From contig NZ_BLRH01000034.1 of the NCBI RefSeq assembly GCF_025996515.1, positions 124,001 through 188,000 of the forward strand: a stretch of 64,000 bases of DNA. The letters run 5' to 3'. Of the stretch, positions 51,933-62,600 are shown piece by piece (within the stretch, counting starts at the first letter, position 1; each line of letters opens with the position of its first letter). The notes below the pieces were generated by a model that saw only the letters and a program-made list of their open reading frames with translations, had not been told where the DNA came from and did no database searches. The position numbers and the translations under genes are program-made. This DNA comes from Rhizohabitans arisaemae. Its GTDB lineage: Bacteria; Actinomycetota; Actinomycetes; Streptosporangiales; Streptosporangiaceae.

Positions 51933-51975
51933 GTTACGTGTAACGAAGATTAGCCCATATTCAGTTACATGTCAC
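51933..51975 (-). promoter_or_regulatory. Two GTTAC-type inverted repeats upstream of the hydrolase
   Basis: GTTACGTGTAAC (51933-51944) has perfect 5-bp arms, and GTTACATGTCAC (51964-51975) is a degenerate copy; both are preceded by CA. They are 31 bp apart and flank AT-rich sequence. They look like TetR-type sites, but no regulator gene is beside them, so control comes from elsewhere. Confidence 0.55.
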
Positions 51976-52103
51976 GAAAATTCTCCAGCATGGGGTCATG
52001 ACTTCAATGGATGCGCACCACCGCATGCGTCCCCTTCAGCGGATCGCCGTCGCGCCAAGTGCTTGACCAGTGAAGTCCAAGGGGAATCCGCTAAACCGGG
52101 GGC

Positions 52104-52586
52104 ATGAGTGATGCGGTCCCTCCGCGGAGCCGGCCGGAGGAGCCGGCGTCGCGTCCCGAACACCCGAAGCACACCGTTCCGGACGACTCCCCGCCTGGCG
52201 TGTGCGTGCACAGGAAGGGGTGTCTCGCCCGATACACCCGGTCGAAGGGCGGCATGGGCCGGCTGCTGGGCGGCTTGGTGTTTCAGTGGGTGATGTGCGC
52301 GGTCGTGTGGACGCTCGGGGTGATCTGGTGGTGGGGGCCGCCGGGGTTCGCGGTCGTGTCGGTGGTGACGCTCGCGCTCGTTGCGGCGTTGTTCGCGGGA
52401 TATCACCGGCGGGGACACCGCGGTTGGTGCCGGGTTCTGCGGTCGCTCGACCTGGGCGAGGTCGCGGAAGTCGTCCCGCTCGGCTGGATCGCGCGGTTCT
52501 TCACCTGGATCCTGGGGCCGTTCGGCCGGATCGGGCGACTGGTCGCCTGGGTCGGCAGATTCCTGTCCTCGCTGCGAGACCTGTGA
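52104..52586 (+). CDS. Small membrane protein of unknown function
   Basis: A 160-residue protein with a Pro-rich cytoplasmic start (about 1-45), then two or three hydrophobic segments (about 55-75, 80-98, with the Trp-rich patch VIWWWGPPGFAVVSVV) and a C-terminal amphipathic region. No recognised family. The ATG at 52104 follows a G-rich stretch. It converges on the UvrA-like gene across a terminator. Confidence 0.7.
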   Translation: MSDAVPPRSRPEEPASRPEHPKHTVPDDSPPGVCVHRKGCLARYTRSKGGMGRLLGGLVFQWVMCAVVWTLGVIWWWGPPGFAVVSVVTLALVAALFAGYHRRGHRGWCRVLRSLDLGEVAEVVPLGWIARFFTWILGPFGRIGRLVAWVGRFLSSLRDL

Positions 52587-52591
52587 CCGGC

Positions 52592-52621
52592 CCGTGGCCC
52601 CACCGGGTGGCGGGGCCACGG
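52592..52621. terminator. Bidirectional terminator hairpin
   Basis: CCGTGGCCCC (52592-52601) pairs with GGGGCCACGG (52612-52621), 10 bp with a 10-base loop, between convergent genes. Confidence 0.7.
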
Positions 52622-52635
52622 TGTCAGCGCCTCGA

Positions 52636-55023
<2,388 letters not shown>

Positions 55024-55328
55024 GATCGTGTGTCTCCGTCTGTCAGGCGGGGCCGCGTCCACGGTCTCCACCGGCGTCACCTGGCTGAATTTATCCGATT
55101 TTGGGCAGTATGTCTGATTCTTGTCGTCGATGTGGCCGCGGCAAGGAGCGTCGCCTGGGCGGGAGGGACTCGCTCGACTTGCGCAGGAAGGATGGCCGAC
55201 GCCGGGCGACGCGTCAATCGGCCTGACCGGGACTGCCTACCCTCGCACCGCCGGTTTCGCCCAACGGGTTCATCACCGTGAAGCCGCCCCGCTTCCGACC
55301 GCCGCGCCGGTGGTTTCCCGAGATTCGC
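55024..55328. other. Promoter region and upstream stretch of the UvrA-like gene
   Basis: About 300 bp. Minus-strand TAAATT at 55093-55088 ends 7 bases before a GTG at 55080 and may be the -10 of the ATPase gene. The AT-rich tract 55081-55130 supports a promoter here. The rest shows no coding signal. Confidence 0.45.
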
Positions 55329-55353
55329 GCCCCTCCCGTACGGCGGGAGGGGC
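55329..55353 (-). terminator. Hairpin, copy B of a dispersed repeat
   Basis: GCCCCTCCCG (55329-55338) pairs perfectly with CGGGAGGGGC (55344-55353), a 10-bp stem with 5-base loop TACGG. It lies 50 bases beyond the VOC stop codon. The surrounding 50 bp match copy A at 43600-43650 at about 90 percent. Confidence 0.6.
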
Positions 55354-55403
55354 CTTCGGCGTCTGCGTCGACGCTGCGCGGTCCATGTCCGCGATCCGAG
55401 GGT

Positions 55404-55814
55404 TCAGAGCCGCTCCTGGATACGGATCATGTTGCCGGCGGGGTCGCGGAAGGCGCAGTCGCGAACCCCGTAAGGCTGGTCGGTCGGCTCCTGAACGACC
55501 TCGGCGCCCCCGGCCTGCACCCGATCGAAGGCGCCGTAGACGTCGGTGGTGGCCAGGACGATGCTCGCATAGGTGCCCTTGGCCATCATCTCGGTGATGG
55601 TACGGCGCTCGTCGTCGGTGATCCCGGGATCGACGGCCGGCGGGTGCAGGACGATGGACGTGGCGGGCTGATCGGCGGGGCCGACCGTGATCCAGCGCAT
55701 TCCGCCGTATCCCACGTCGTTGCGCACCTCGAAACCGAGGGTGTCGCGATAGAAGGCCAGGGCCGCGTCCGGGTCGTCCTGGGGGAGAAAGCTCGCATGA
55801 ATGGTGATGTCCAT
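55404..55814 (-). CDS. VOC-family protein (glyoxalase/bleomycin-resistance fold)
   Basis: A 136-residue VOC-fold protein of the single-chain, two-repeat type: MDITIHASFLPQDDPDAALA at the start, then FYRDTLGFEVRNDVGYGGMR, and GAEVVQEPTDQPYGVRDCAF with RDPAGNMIRIQERL at the end. It may bind a metal-dependent substrate or sequester a drug. The ATG at 55814 follows the AraC gene stop by 5 bp, so the two are co-transcribed. Confidence 0.9.
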   Translation of the reverse strand: MDITIHASFLPQDDPDAALAFYRDTLGFEVRNDVGYGGMRWITVGPADQPATSIVLHPPAVDPGITDDERRTITEMMAKGTYASIVLATTDVYGAFDRVQAGGAEVVQEPTDQPYGVRDCAFRDPAGNMIRIQERL

Positions 55815-55819
55815 AGAGG

Positions 55820-56269
55820 TCACGCTAGGTGCGACTCGGTAATCGGCGCTTCTCGATTCCTGATCGGTCTGGTCACCTGTTTCGACACACACGGCGGCAT
55901 CCCCTCCGTCGCGTCCGCCGCGAGACGCCGGTAGGCGCTGGGCGGCATGCCGACCAGTTCGGTGAAGCGCGTGCTGAAGGTGCCGAGCGATAAGCAGCCG
56001 ACCGCGAAGCAGACCTCGGTGACGCTGAGGTCGCCCCGGCGCAGCAGTGCCATCGCGCGTTCGATGCGGCGCGTCATCAGATAGGCGTACGGGGACTCGC
56101 CGTACGCGAGCCGGAATTCGCGGCTGAGGTGACCGGCCGACATGTGCGCGTCGCGGGCGAGCGCCTCGACGTTCAGCGGCCGCGCGTACTCCCGGTCGAT
56201 CCGATCGCGGACGCGGCGCAGCCGTGCGAGGTCGCGGAGTCGCTGCGCCGCGGCGGGCCTGCTGGTCAC
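55820..56269 (-). CDS. AraC-family regulator
   Basis: A 149-residue AraC-type protein consisting mostly of the DNA-binding domain: LNVEALARDAHMSAGHLSRE (first helix-turn-helix) and LSVTEVCFAVGCLSLGTFST (second), then FTELVGMPPSAYRRLA. Unlike typical AraC regulators it lacks a large ligand domain. I use the GTG at 56269 because the conserved start VTSRPAAAQRLRDLARLRRV begins there; a longer frame upstream is not conserved-looking. It is the first gene of a pair with the VOC gene and probably regulates that gene. Confidence 0.85.
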   Translation of the reverse strand: MTSRPAAAQRLRDLARLRRVRDRIDREYARPLNVEALARDAHMSAGHLSREFRLAYGESPYAYLMTRRIERAMALLRRGDLSVTEVCFAVGCLSLGTFSTRFTELVGMPPSAYRRLAADATEGMPPCVSKQVTRPIRNREAPITESHLA

Positions 56270-56413
56270 CTGCGAATGGTACGTCCCGCCGGAGTGCCCC
56301 GGCACCGTCGTCGTCGGATCGGCCGGGCACCGGCGCCGCCCATGTCGGGCGATCCGGAATGAGCGGAAAGGGGGGTCCTCACTCCTTTCCACTCTCAACG
56401 TATAGCGCAGCGG

Positions 56414-56432
56414 GGGGCTTGCGGCAAGACCC
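56414..56432 (+). promoter_or_regulatory. Rifamycin-associated element (RAE)
   Basis: GGGGCTTG (56414-56421), CGG, then CAAGACCC (56425-56432): a 19-bp inverted repeat with one mismatch. It matches the RAE described upstream of rifamycin-inducible resistance genes in actinomycetes, and it lies about 58 bp before the start of helR, which is itself a known RAE-controlled gene. A TATAGC at 56401-56406 could be the -10 box. Confidence 0.8.
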
Positions 56433-56489
56433 GGGTCATGCCGGAGAATCGTCGGCCGAGGCTGGAACCTGCGGAAATGGGGGTGCGAC

Positions 56490-58661
56490 GTGGGTGTGTC
56501 GCTGTCGGTGCACGGGGCGCTCGGGGATGGCGCGTTCGACCTTCCGGATCATCTTTCCCCGAAGGCGGATCCGGCGCTGATCGCCGGCGACGAGCGGCAC
56601 TTCGCGGCCGTCGCGGAGAGCCTTGAGCAGGCGATCGCCGAGCTGTCCGGCCGCCTCGACGCCGAACGCAAGGCCCCCGGCGGCGCGGGCCGGCAGGCGA
56701 TGGACCGGGACATGGAGATCCACCGGCTCACCGCCCGCCTGCGCGCGCTGCGCCGCTTCGGCCTGGACCTGTGCCTTGGGCACATGGTCGGCGCGGACGA
56801 CCCCGAGCCCGTGTACGTCGGACGGCTCGGTCTCACCGACGGCACGGGCCGCCGGCTGCTGCTCGACTGGCGTTCCCCGGCGGCCGAGCCGTTCTTCGGA
56901 GCCACCCACGCCAACCCGATGGGCCTGGCGAGCCGCCGCCGGTATCGCTGGACCCGCGGCCGGATCAGCGACTACTGGGACGAGGTGTTCACCCCGGACG
57001 GGTTCGACGGGCACGCCGCGCTCGACGACCAGTCCGCGTTCATCGCCAGCCTGGGCGGCAGCCGGTCGGGCAAGATGCGCGACGTGCTCGCCACCATCCA
57101 GGCCGACCAGGACGCCGTCATCCGGGCGGGATCCCGCGGCGTCCTCGTCGTCGACGGCGGTCCGGGTACGGGGAAGACCGTGGTGGCGCTGCACCGCTCC
57201 GCCTACCTCCTCTACGCCGACCCCCGCCTCGGCCGCCGCCGCGGCGGCGTGCTGTTCGTCGGCCCGCACCAGCCGTACCTGGCCTACGTCGCCGACGTCC
57301 TCCCCAGCCTGGGGGAGGAGGGCGTGCGGACCTGCACCCTGCGGGACCTCGTCGCCGAGGGGGCCACGGCGGGGGTCGAGGCCGACCCGGACGCGGCCCG
57401 CCTGAAGGCGTCCGCGAATCTGGTGAAGGCGATCGAGCCCGCCGTCCGGTTCTACGAGAACCCGCCCACCGAGGGGATGGCGGTCACGACCCACTGGGCC
57501 GACGTCTGGGTGGGCGCCGACGATTGGGCCGAGGCGTTCGCGGCCCCGGACCCGGGCACCCCGCACAACGAGGCGCGCGGTCGGATCTGGGATGAGCTGC
57601 TCGGGATCCTGGTGGACAAGTACGGCGACGACGAGGTCCCGGCCGCCCTGCTCCGCAAGTCGCTGGCGGGGAACAGGGAACTGCTGGTGACCTTCAACCG
57701 CGCGTGGCCGCTGATCGAAGCGGCCGACCTCGTCGGCGACCTGTGGTCGGTGCCCGCCTACCTGCGGATGTGCGCCCCGTGGCTCAGCCCGGAGGACGTT
57801 CGGAGGCTGCAGCGCGACGACCCGCAGGCATGGACCGTGTCCGACCTTCCGCTCCTGGACGCGGCACGGCAGCGGCTCGGGGATCCCGAGGTGTTCCGGC
57901 GGAGGCGTCGGCGGGACGCCTCCGTCGCCGCCGAGCGCGAGCGTATGTCGCAGGTCGTCGACAACCTGCTCGAGGCCGACGACGACGGCGAAGGGCTGGT
58001 GACGATGCTGCGCGGACAGGACCTCCGGGACGCCCTGGTCGACGAGGCCGCGCTGCCCGGCGACGACGCGGACCGGCTCGCCGGTCCGTTCGCGCACATC
58101 GTCGTGGACGAGGCTCAGGAACTCACCGACGCGGAGTGGCGGATGCTGCTCCTGCGCTGCCCGTCCCGGAGCTTCACCGTCGTCGGGGACCGTGCCCAGG
58201 CCAGGCACGGGTTCACCGAGTCCTGGCGGGAACGGCTTGAGCGCGTCGGGCTCGACCGGATCACCCTGGCCTCGCTGGGCGTCAACTACCGGACGCCGGA
58301 TGTGATCATGGCGGAAGCCGAACCGGTCATCCGCGCCGTGCTCCCCGACGCCAACGTGCCGACCTCCATCCGCGGGGGAGACGGTCCCGTCGTCCACGGG
58401 TCCGTCGCCGACCTGAACCCGATCCTCGACGCCTGGCTCGCCGCGCACGCCGACGGGATCGCCTGCGTCATCGGCGATCCCACGTTCCGGCCGACCTCCC
58501 GGGTCCGGTCGCTGACCCCGGAGCTGTCGAAGGGGCTGGAGTTCGACCTGGTGGTCCTCGTGGACCCGGAGGCGTTCGGCCGGGGGGTCGAAGGAGCGGT
58601 CGACCGCTATGTCGCGATGACCCGGTCGACCGGGCGACTGGTCATCCTCACGAGCTCCTGA
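56490..58661 (+). CDS. helR: HelR, RNA polymerase-recycling helicase-like ATPase
   Basis: A 723-residue superfamily 1 helicase-like protein. The N-terminal part holds a coiled-coil region (about 35-90, SLEQAIAELSGRLDAERKAP) and the family segment GRLGLTDGTGRRLLLDWRSP. The ATPase core has the P-loop GGPGTGKT near 223-230, DEAQE near 538 and the final box YVAMTRST. HelR-type proteins displace rifamycin from RNA polymerase and recycle stalled enzyme. The GTG at 56490 follows GGGGG 6 bases upstream. An RAE lies before it. The end overlaps a convergent tetR by 14 bp. Confidence 0.92.
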   Translation: MGVSLSVHGALGDGAFDLPDHLSPKADPALIAGDERHFAAVAESLEQAIAELSGRLDAERKAPGGAGRQAMDRDMEIHRLTARLRALRRFGLDLCLGHMVGADDPEPVYVGRLGLTDGTGRRLLLDWRSPAAEPFFGATHANPMGLASRRRYRWTRGRISDYWDEVFTPDGFDGHAALDDQSAFIASLGGSRSGKMRDVLATIQADQDAVIRAGSRGVLVVDGGPGTGKTVVALHRSAYLLYADPRLGRRRGGVLFVGPHQPYLAYVADVLPSLGEEGVRTCTLRDLVAEGATAGVEADPDAARLKASANLVKAIEPAVRFYENPPTEGMAVTTHWADVWVGADDWAEAFAAPDPGTPHNEARGRIWDELLGILVDKYGDDEVPAALLRKSLAGNRELLVTFNRAWPLIEAADLVGDLWSVPAYLRMCAPWLSPEDVRRLQRDDPQAWTVSDLPLLDAARQRLGDPEVFRRRRRRDASVAAERERMSQVVDNLLEADDDGEGLVTMLRGQDLRDALVDEAALPGDDADRLAGPFAHIVVDEAQELTDAEWRMLLLRCPSRSFTVVGDRAQARHGFTESWRERLERVGLDRITLASLGVNYRTPDVIMAEAEPVIRAVLPDANVPTSIRGGDGPVVHGSVADLNPILDAWLAAHADGIACVIGDPTFRPTSRVRSLTPELSKGLEFDLVVLVDPEAFGRGVEGAVDRYVAMTRSTGRLVILTSS

Positions 58662-59334
58662 CGCCGGCCGGGGCCGCGTTCCCGCCGCGGCGGCGGTCCT
58701 CGAGCGCGTCCAGAATCAGGTCCAGGCCGTAGCCGAACTCGCCCGTGTGGTCGTAGCCGTGCCCCAGCATGTGGTCGACGATCACCTCCGTGAGGTACGG
58801 GAACACGCCCGTCGGCAGCCGCTCGAGGATGCCGCCGGCCACCTCCTCGACGTCGTCCGGCGTCGCTATCGGCAGGTTCGCCGCTTGGAGGACGAACCCG
58901 GCGATGTAGCTGTCGATGAGCGAGACGGCGTGCACGGCCAGCGGCAGCGTGAAACCCGCCCGCCGGAGGACGCCGAGGACGGCGTCGTGGTGGCGCAGCG
59001 TGGCCGGCCCCGGGTTGCGCCGGGAGTCCATGAGGCCGAGAGCCCAGCTGTGCCGCGACAGGACGGCACGTGCGGAGGAGGCGCGCGCACGGGTCGCCTC
59101 GCGCCAGTCTTCGCACTCCGCGCCGGGGAGCTCGATCGCCGCGAACACCATGTCGACCACACCGTCGAGGATCGCGTCCTTGTTCGGCACGTGGTGGTAG
59201 AGCGACATCGCCTCCACGCCCACTTCCCGCGCCACCCGTCGCATCGTGATCGCCTCCACGCCGCCGCGATCCGCGACGCGGATCGCGGCTTCCAGGACGA
59301 GGGCTCTGTTGAGCGGCTGCGGTGGTGGTGACAC
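58648..59334 (-). CDS. TetR-family regulator
   Basis: A 228-residue regulator. The N-terminal domain is typical (PLNRALVLEAAIRVADRGGV, EAITMRRVAREVGVEAMSLY, HHVPNKDAILDGVVDMVF) and the C-terminal domain resembles TetR_C proteins that bind aromatic compounds. The GTG at 59334 has GGAGG 4 bases upstream; another GTG five codons earlier is possible. It is divergent from the nitroreductase-like gene with three operators between, so it should control that gene and itself. Its 3' end overlaps helR. Confidence 0.92.
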   Translation of the reverse strand: MSPPPQPLNRALVLEAAIRVADRGGVEAITMRRVAREVGVEAMSLYHHVPNKDAILDGVVDMVFAAIELPGAECEDWREATRARASSARAVLSRHSWALGLMDSRRNPGPATLRHHDAVLGVLRRAGFTLPLAVHAVSLIDSYIAGFVLQAANLPIATPDDVEEVAGGILERLPTGVFPYLTEVIVDHMLGHGYDHTGEFGYGLDLILDALEDRRRGGNAAPAGVRSS

Positions 59335-59360
59335 GACGCCTCCGGGCACGGGTTGACAAC

Positions 59361-59411
59361 CTTACAAGCGTAAGCCAGCCTTACGGACGTAAGGTACCTT
59401 ACACACGTAAG
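59361..59411. promoter_or_regulatory. Three tandem TetR operators
   Basis: CTTAC-4-bp-CGTAAG units occur at 59361-59374 (CTTACAAGCGTAAG), 59380-59393 (CTTACGGACGTAAG) and 59398-59411 (CTTACACACGTAAG), 19 and 18 bp apart. Each is a near-perfect palindrome. Three sites in a row between divergent genes imply cooperative binding by the adjacent TetR protein. Confidence 0.85.
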
Positions 59412-59455
59412 CCAGGTTGTGACGCGCCCCGCCGGGGCGAGAAGAGGAGATCCCG

Positions 59456-59830
59456 ATGCCGATGCCGAAGTGGTGGGGGCATGTGAACAAGACGGTGTTC
59501 AACCCCCGCGCGATCGCGGGCGGGAAGTGGCCGGTGCTGATTCACGTCGGCCGCGTCTCCGGCGTGACGTATCGCACGCCGCTCGACGCGTATCCCGTCG
59601 ACGGGGGCTACCTGTTCGTTCTGGTGTACGGGTCGCGCTCGGACTGGGTGCGGAACGTCCTGGCGGCCGACGGCGCGCGGCTGCGGGTCGACGGGAGGGA
59701 GGTGCGGCTCGTCTACCCGCGCCTTGTCGGGGAGGACGAGGCGTTCCAGGCCATGCCCAAGGAGGCGGCGCGCCCGCCGAAGGTGCTGCGCATCACCGAG
59801 TTCCTCCGCATGGACCTGGTCGAAGGCTGA
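59456..59830 (+). CDS. Deazaflavin (F420)-dependent nitroreductase-like protein (Ddn family)
   Basis: A 124-residue split-beta-barrel protein of the Ddn/FDR family. Seen: HVGRVSGVTYRTPLDAYPVD, GYLFVLVYGSRSDWVRNVL and a C-terminal FLRMDLVEG. Members bind F420H2 and reduce nitro or activated double bonds, as in pretomanid activation. The ATG at 59456 follows GAGGAG. It is divergent from a tetR gene with three operators between, which probably induce it on exposure to a ligand. Confidence 0.88.
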   Translation: MPMPKWWGHVNKTVFNPRAIAGGKWPVLIHVGRVSGVTYRTPLDAYPVDGGYLFVLVYGSRSDWVRNVLAADGARLRVDGREVRLVYPRLVGEDEAFQAMPKEAARPPKVLRITEFLRMDLVEG

Positions 59831-59977
59831 CGGTCGGCCGCGGATGCGCTATCCCCACGGGGTGGTGAAGGTCACCTCCGTGAACAGCGTGTCGGCCGCC
59901 TCCAGGAGAATCAGGGCGTGAGGTGCGGGCGTCCGGCCGTACCCGGCTTCGGCCGCATGCGGGGGCGCGTTCGTCGT

Positions 59978-60385
59978 TCACTCCTCGTCGACGACGACCG
60001 TGTTCTGCGCGGCGGTCAGCGTCCAGCGCCCGTCCTCCTTGGTCATCACGTACATCGGGGTGCCCACGTACCCCTCACCGCCCGTTCGGGAGACCTGGCG
60101 CACCTTGACGGCGGCGACGTCCGGCCGCAGGAACAGCACGTGCTCCACCTCGAACGTCACCGTGGTCTCCCGCATCGCGCCGGGCAGAACCTGCTGTGTG
60201 AACGCCGCGATCGTGTCCCGGCCGAACAGCCGCTTGCCGTGCCCGGTCGTCCAGATCGCGTCCTCGCGGAACAACCCGACGAACTCTTCGACCAGCTCGT
60301 TGTTCTGCGCGTGTTCGACGACGGCGACGACCTCCTTGATCGCTGCGATCTCGGTCTGCGCGTCGAAAACCTCATTCGTTGTCAT
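59978..60385 (-). CDS. SnoaL-like/SgcJ-type small cyclase- or isomerase-fold protein
   Basis: A 135-residue protein of the NTF2/SnoaL fold: EFVGLFREDAIWTTGHGKRL, FGRDTIAAFTQQVLPGAM and a closing sheet ending LTAAQNTVVVDEE. Proteins labelled SgcJ/EcaC belong here; they bind and sometimes isomerise small ring compounds. The ATG at 60385 is clear. It appears to be a single gene; neighbouring genes face away or belong to other units. Confidence 0.85.
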   Translation of the reverse strand: MTTNEVFDAQTEIAAIKEVVAVVEHAQNNELVEEFVGLFREDAIWTTGHGKRLFGRDTIAAFTQQVLPGAMRETTVTFEVEHVLFLRPDVAAVKVRQVSRTGGEGYVGTPMYVMTKEDGRWTLTAAQNTVVVDEE

Positions 60386-60508
60386 ACCGGAAATTCTGAT
60401 ATCTCAAGTAAAGTCGAGGTCTAGAGATCGCCGGTGTGATGTGCGTCTCACGGCCGCGGAGCGGTCCCGGGCGCGGTCCCACGCGAGGGGGAGGCGTACC
60501 ATCGCGGG

Positions 60509-60928
60509 ATGCACCTTGATCTCGTGGCGGTCCTGGTCGAGGACTACGACCGCGCGATCTCCTTCTACGTCGGCGTCCTCGGCTTCCGGCTGGCCGAGGA
60601 CTCGCCCGCGTCGACGGGGGACGGCCGCCCCAAACGGTGGGTGGTGGTCCGCCCGCCGGGCGGCGGCACCGGGCTCCTGCTCGCCCGCGCCGACGGACCG
60701 CGCCAGGAGGCCGCGGTGGGGGCCCAGTTCGCCGGCCGGGTGGGCTTCTTCCTGCGGGTCGACGACTTCGACGCCGCGCACGCGCGCATGGTGGCGGCCG
60801 GTGTCGAGTTCCCCGTCCCGCCCCGCGATGAGCCGTACGGGCGGATCGCGGTCTTCCTGGACCTGGAAGGCAACCGCTGGGACCTGCTCGGCCCGCCCCC
60901 CGGAGACGTCGTCCAGGCGCCGGGGTAG
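60509..60928 (+). CDS. VOC-family protein
   Basis: A 139-residue VOC-fold protein: MHLDLVAVLVEDYDRAISFY, VGVLGFRLAEDSP, then VGFFLRVDDFDAAHARMVAA, PVPPRDEPYGRIAVFLDLEG and NRWDLLGPP. This is the pattern of glyoxalase/bleomycin-resistance proteins with a catalytic Glu in the last strand. The ATG at 60509 lies 123 bp after the divergent SnoaL-like gene. Substrate unknown. Confidence 0.88.
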   Translation: MHLDLVAVLVEDYDRAISFYVGVLGFRLAEDSPASTGDGRPKRWVVVRPPGGGTGLLLARADGPRQEAAVGAQFAGRVGFFLRVDDFDAAHARMVAAGVEFPVPPRDEPYGRIAVFLDLEGNRWDLLGPPPGDVVQAPG

Positions 60929-61004
60929 GGGTACGGCCGCGGTCCGCGCGGTCGCCCGGACCGAGGTCGGCGAGGATGGCGCGCAGGTGAGACCGGGGGC
61001 GTGC

Positions 61005-61090
61005 AGCAGGGGCGTTGAAGGAGCGGTCGACCGGTATGTCGCGACCGCCCGGCGACTCGTCATCCTCACGAACTCCTGACGTCGGCCGGA
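61005..61090 (+). pseudogene. C-terminal remnant of helR
   Basis: The frame reads SRGVEGAVDRYVATARRLVI and ends LTNS at a stop in 61077-61079. It matches the last 25 residues of the intact helR product (GRGVEGAVDRYVAMTRST, GRLVILTSS), with a deletion of three codons, and the match continues about 10 bases past the stop (CTCCTGACGYCGGCCGG). Nothing upstream resembles helR. It is a fragment of a second helR copy. Confidence 0.75.
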
Positions 61091-61190
61091 CGGACACCGC
61101 CGGGTTCCGGGGCGGTCTGCCCGAGACGTCGGCCATCGGCGGCCCCCAGGTCCTCCCGGAGCCGCTCCGTCGAGACCGTCCACACCCGAC

Positions 61191-62600
61191 CTAGCCGCTG
61201 CGGGCGAGGACCTGGCCGATCACGCGTGCCCCGTCGGGGAAGGCCCCCGGATTGGGGCCCGCATAGCTGAGGCGGACGAACTGCCCGGTCGGTTCCGCGG
61301 GGAACCACTCGTTTCCCGGGCCGACGACAACCCCGGCCGAGGTGCATTCCCGGACGACCCGCTCGAGGTCGACGGCGTCCGGCAGGCGCGCCCAGAGATT
61401 CAATCCGCCCTGCGGCACGGTGTGCGGCCGCGCGTCGGGCGCGTGCTCGCGGAGGCTTGCGACGAGAAGATCCCGGCGGCTCTTGAGCTGCTGGCGAAGC
61501 CGGCGCAGGTGGGTTCGCCAGGCGGGCTGCGTGACGACGTCGAGCGCGACCGCTTGCAGCACCCCGCTGACGTACATCGAATCCGCCTGCGTGTCGGCGA
61601 GGATCCGCTTGCGCGCCGGGCCGCGTGCGATCAGCCCGGCGACCCGGACCGCCGGGGAGACGCTCTTGCTCAGCGAGCGGAGGTAGACGACGTGCCCCGC
61701 GTCGTCCAGAGCGGCGACCGGGCGCGGATCCGCGGTGATTCCGAAGTCGTGCGCCACGTCGTCCTCGATGAGGAACGCGCCGTGCCGCCGGACCGTTTCC
61801 ACGACCTGGTCCGCCAGCGCCCGCGTCCACAGCGCCCCGGTCGGGCTGGCGAAACTCGGCTGGGCGTAGAAGGCGCGCGCCCCGGACTGCTCGAACGCGC
61901 GCGACAGCGCATCGGGGTCGGGTCCGCCGGATCCGCTGGGAACGGGGATGACGTGCACACCGACCTGGGCCGCGGCCAGAATCGCCCCCCAGTAGGTCGG
62001 CGACTCCATGAGCAGCGGCCGGCCCGCGCCGACCAGGGAGCGGAACACGGTGCTCAGCCCACCCTGGCTCCCCGGAATGATCACGACGTCACCGGGGGAG
62101 ACCGGTGTGATTCCGGTCGGGGTCGCCGACTCCAGTTCCGCCGCGAACCAGGACCGCAGATCGGGGAGACCCGCCGTCGGTGGTCTGATCAGAGCCTCGG
62201 TACGGGCCGCGCGGGTGAACGCCGCGCGAACGAGGCGCTCGGGCAGCAGCTCACGGTCGGGGTACCCCGAGTGCAGCGCGAGCGCGTCGTGCGGGGCGGG
62301 CTGCAAGGCCGCCGGCAGGTGCGGGATCCGGTGGTTCGGCGCGCCGAGCGCGGCGGTCTGCCACCCGAAGTCGTTCGCGCGGACGGCGCGGACGGCGCGG
62401 ACGAACGTGCCCACGCCCGGACGGCTCTCCAGCAAGCCCTGCGCGGCCAGAATCCGCAGTGCCTTCTGCACGGTGACCGGGCTCGCTCCGTGCTGCGCGA
62501 CCAGGGAACGGGTCGACGGCAGCCGCGCCCCCGGCGGAGCCGCCGCGACCCACCGCCGCAACTCCGCCGCGATCCTCGCCGCACTGCTATCGTCATACAT
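61191..62600 (-). CDS. MocR-type GntR regulator with aminotransferase domain
   Basis: A 469-residue MocR protein. The N-terminal GntR winged helix (about 1-65, LPSTRSLVAQHGASPVTVQK, ALRILAAQGLLESRPGVGTF) is followed by a fold-type I aminotransferase domain that binds pyridoxal phosphate; the Schiff-base Lys is in SLSKSVSPAVRVAGLIA near 314. The aminotransferase part senses PLP or an amino compound and is usually not a catalytic enzyme. The ATG at 62600 overlaps the divergent exporter's ATG by two bases. It probably represses or activates the exporter. Confidence 0.92.
   Translation of the reverse strand: MYDDSSAARIAAELRRWVAAAPPGARLPSTRSLVAQHGASPVTVQKALRILAAQGLLESRPGVGTFVRAVRAVRANDFGWQTAALGAPNHRIPHLPAALQPAPHDALALHSGYPDRELLPERLVRAAFTRAARTEALIRPPTAGLPDLRSWFAAELESATPTGITPVSPGDVVIIPGSQGGLSTVFRSLVGAGRPLLMESPTYWGAILAAAQVGVHVIPVPSGSGGPDPDALSRAFEQSGARAFYAQPSFASPTGALWTRALADQVVETVRRHGAFLIEDDVAHDFGITADPRPVAALDDAGHVVYLRSLSKSVSPAVRVAGLIARGPARKRILADTQADSMYVSGVLQAVALDVVTQPAWRTHLRRLRQQLKSRRDLLVASLREHAPDARPHTVPQGGLNLWARLPDAVDLERVVRECTSAGVVVGPGNEWFPAEPTGQFVRLSYAGPNPGAFPDGARVIGQVLARSG

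Noticed and set aside
56438-56626. Open frame starting with ATG just after the RAE
   Set aside because: It overlaps the helR start in another frame and its translation is arginine-rich. The GTG at 56490 with GGGGG upstream gives the conserved HelR N-terminus.
62251-62553. Minus-strand Arg/Ala-rich frame within mocR region
   Set aside because: It is out of frame with the MocR protein, whose GntR domain and lysine motif are clear.
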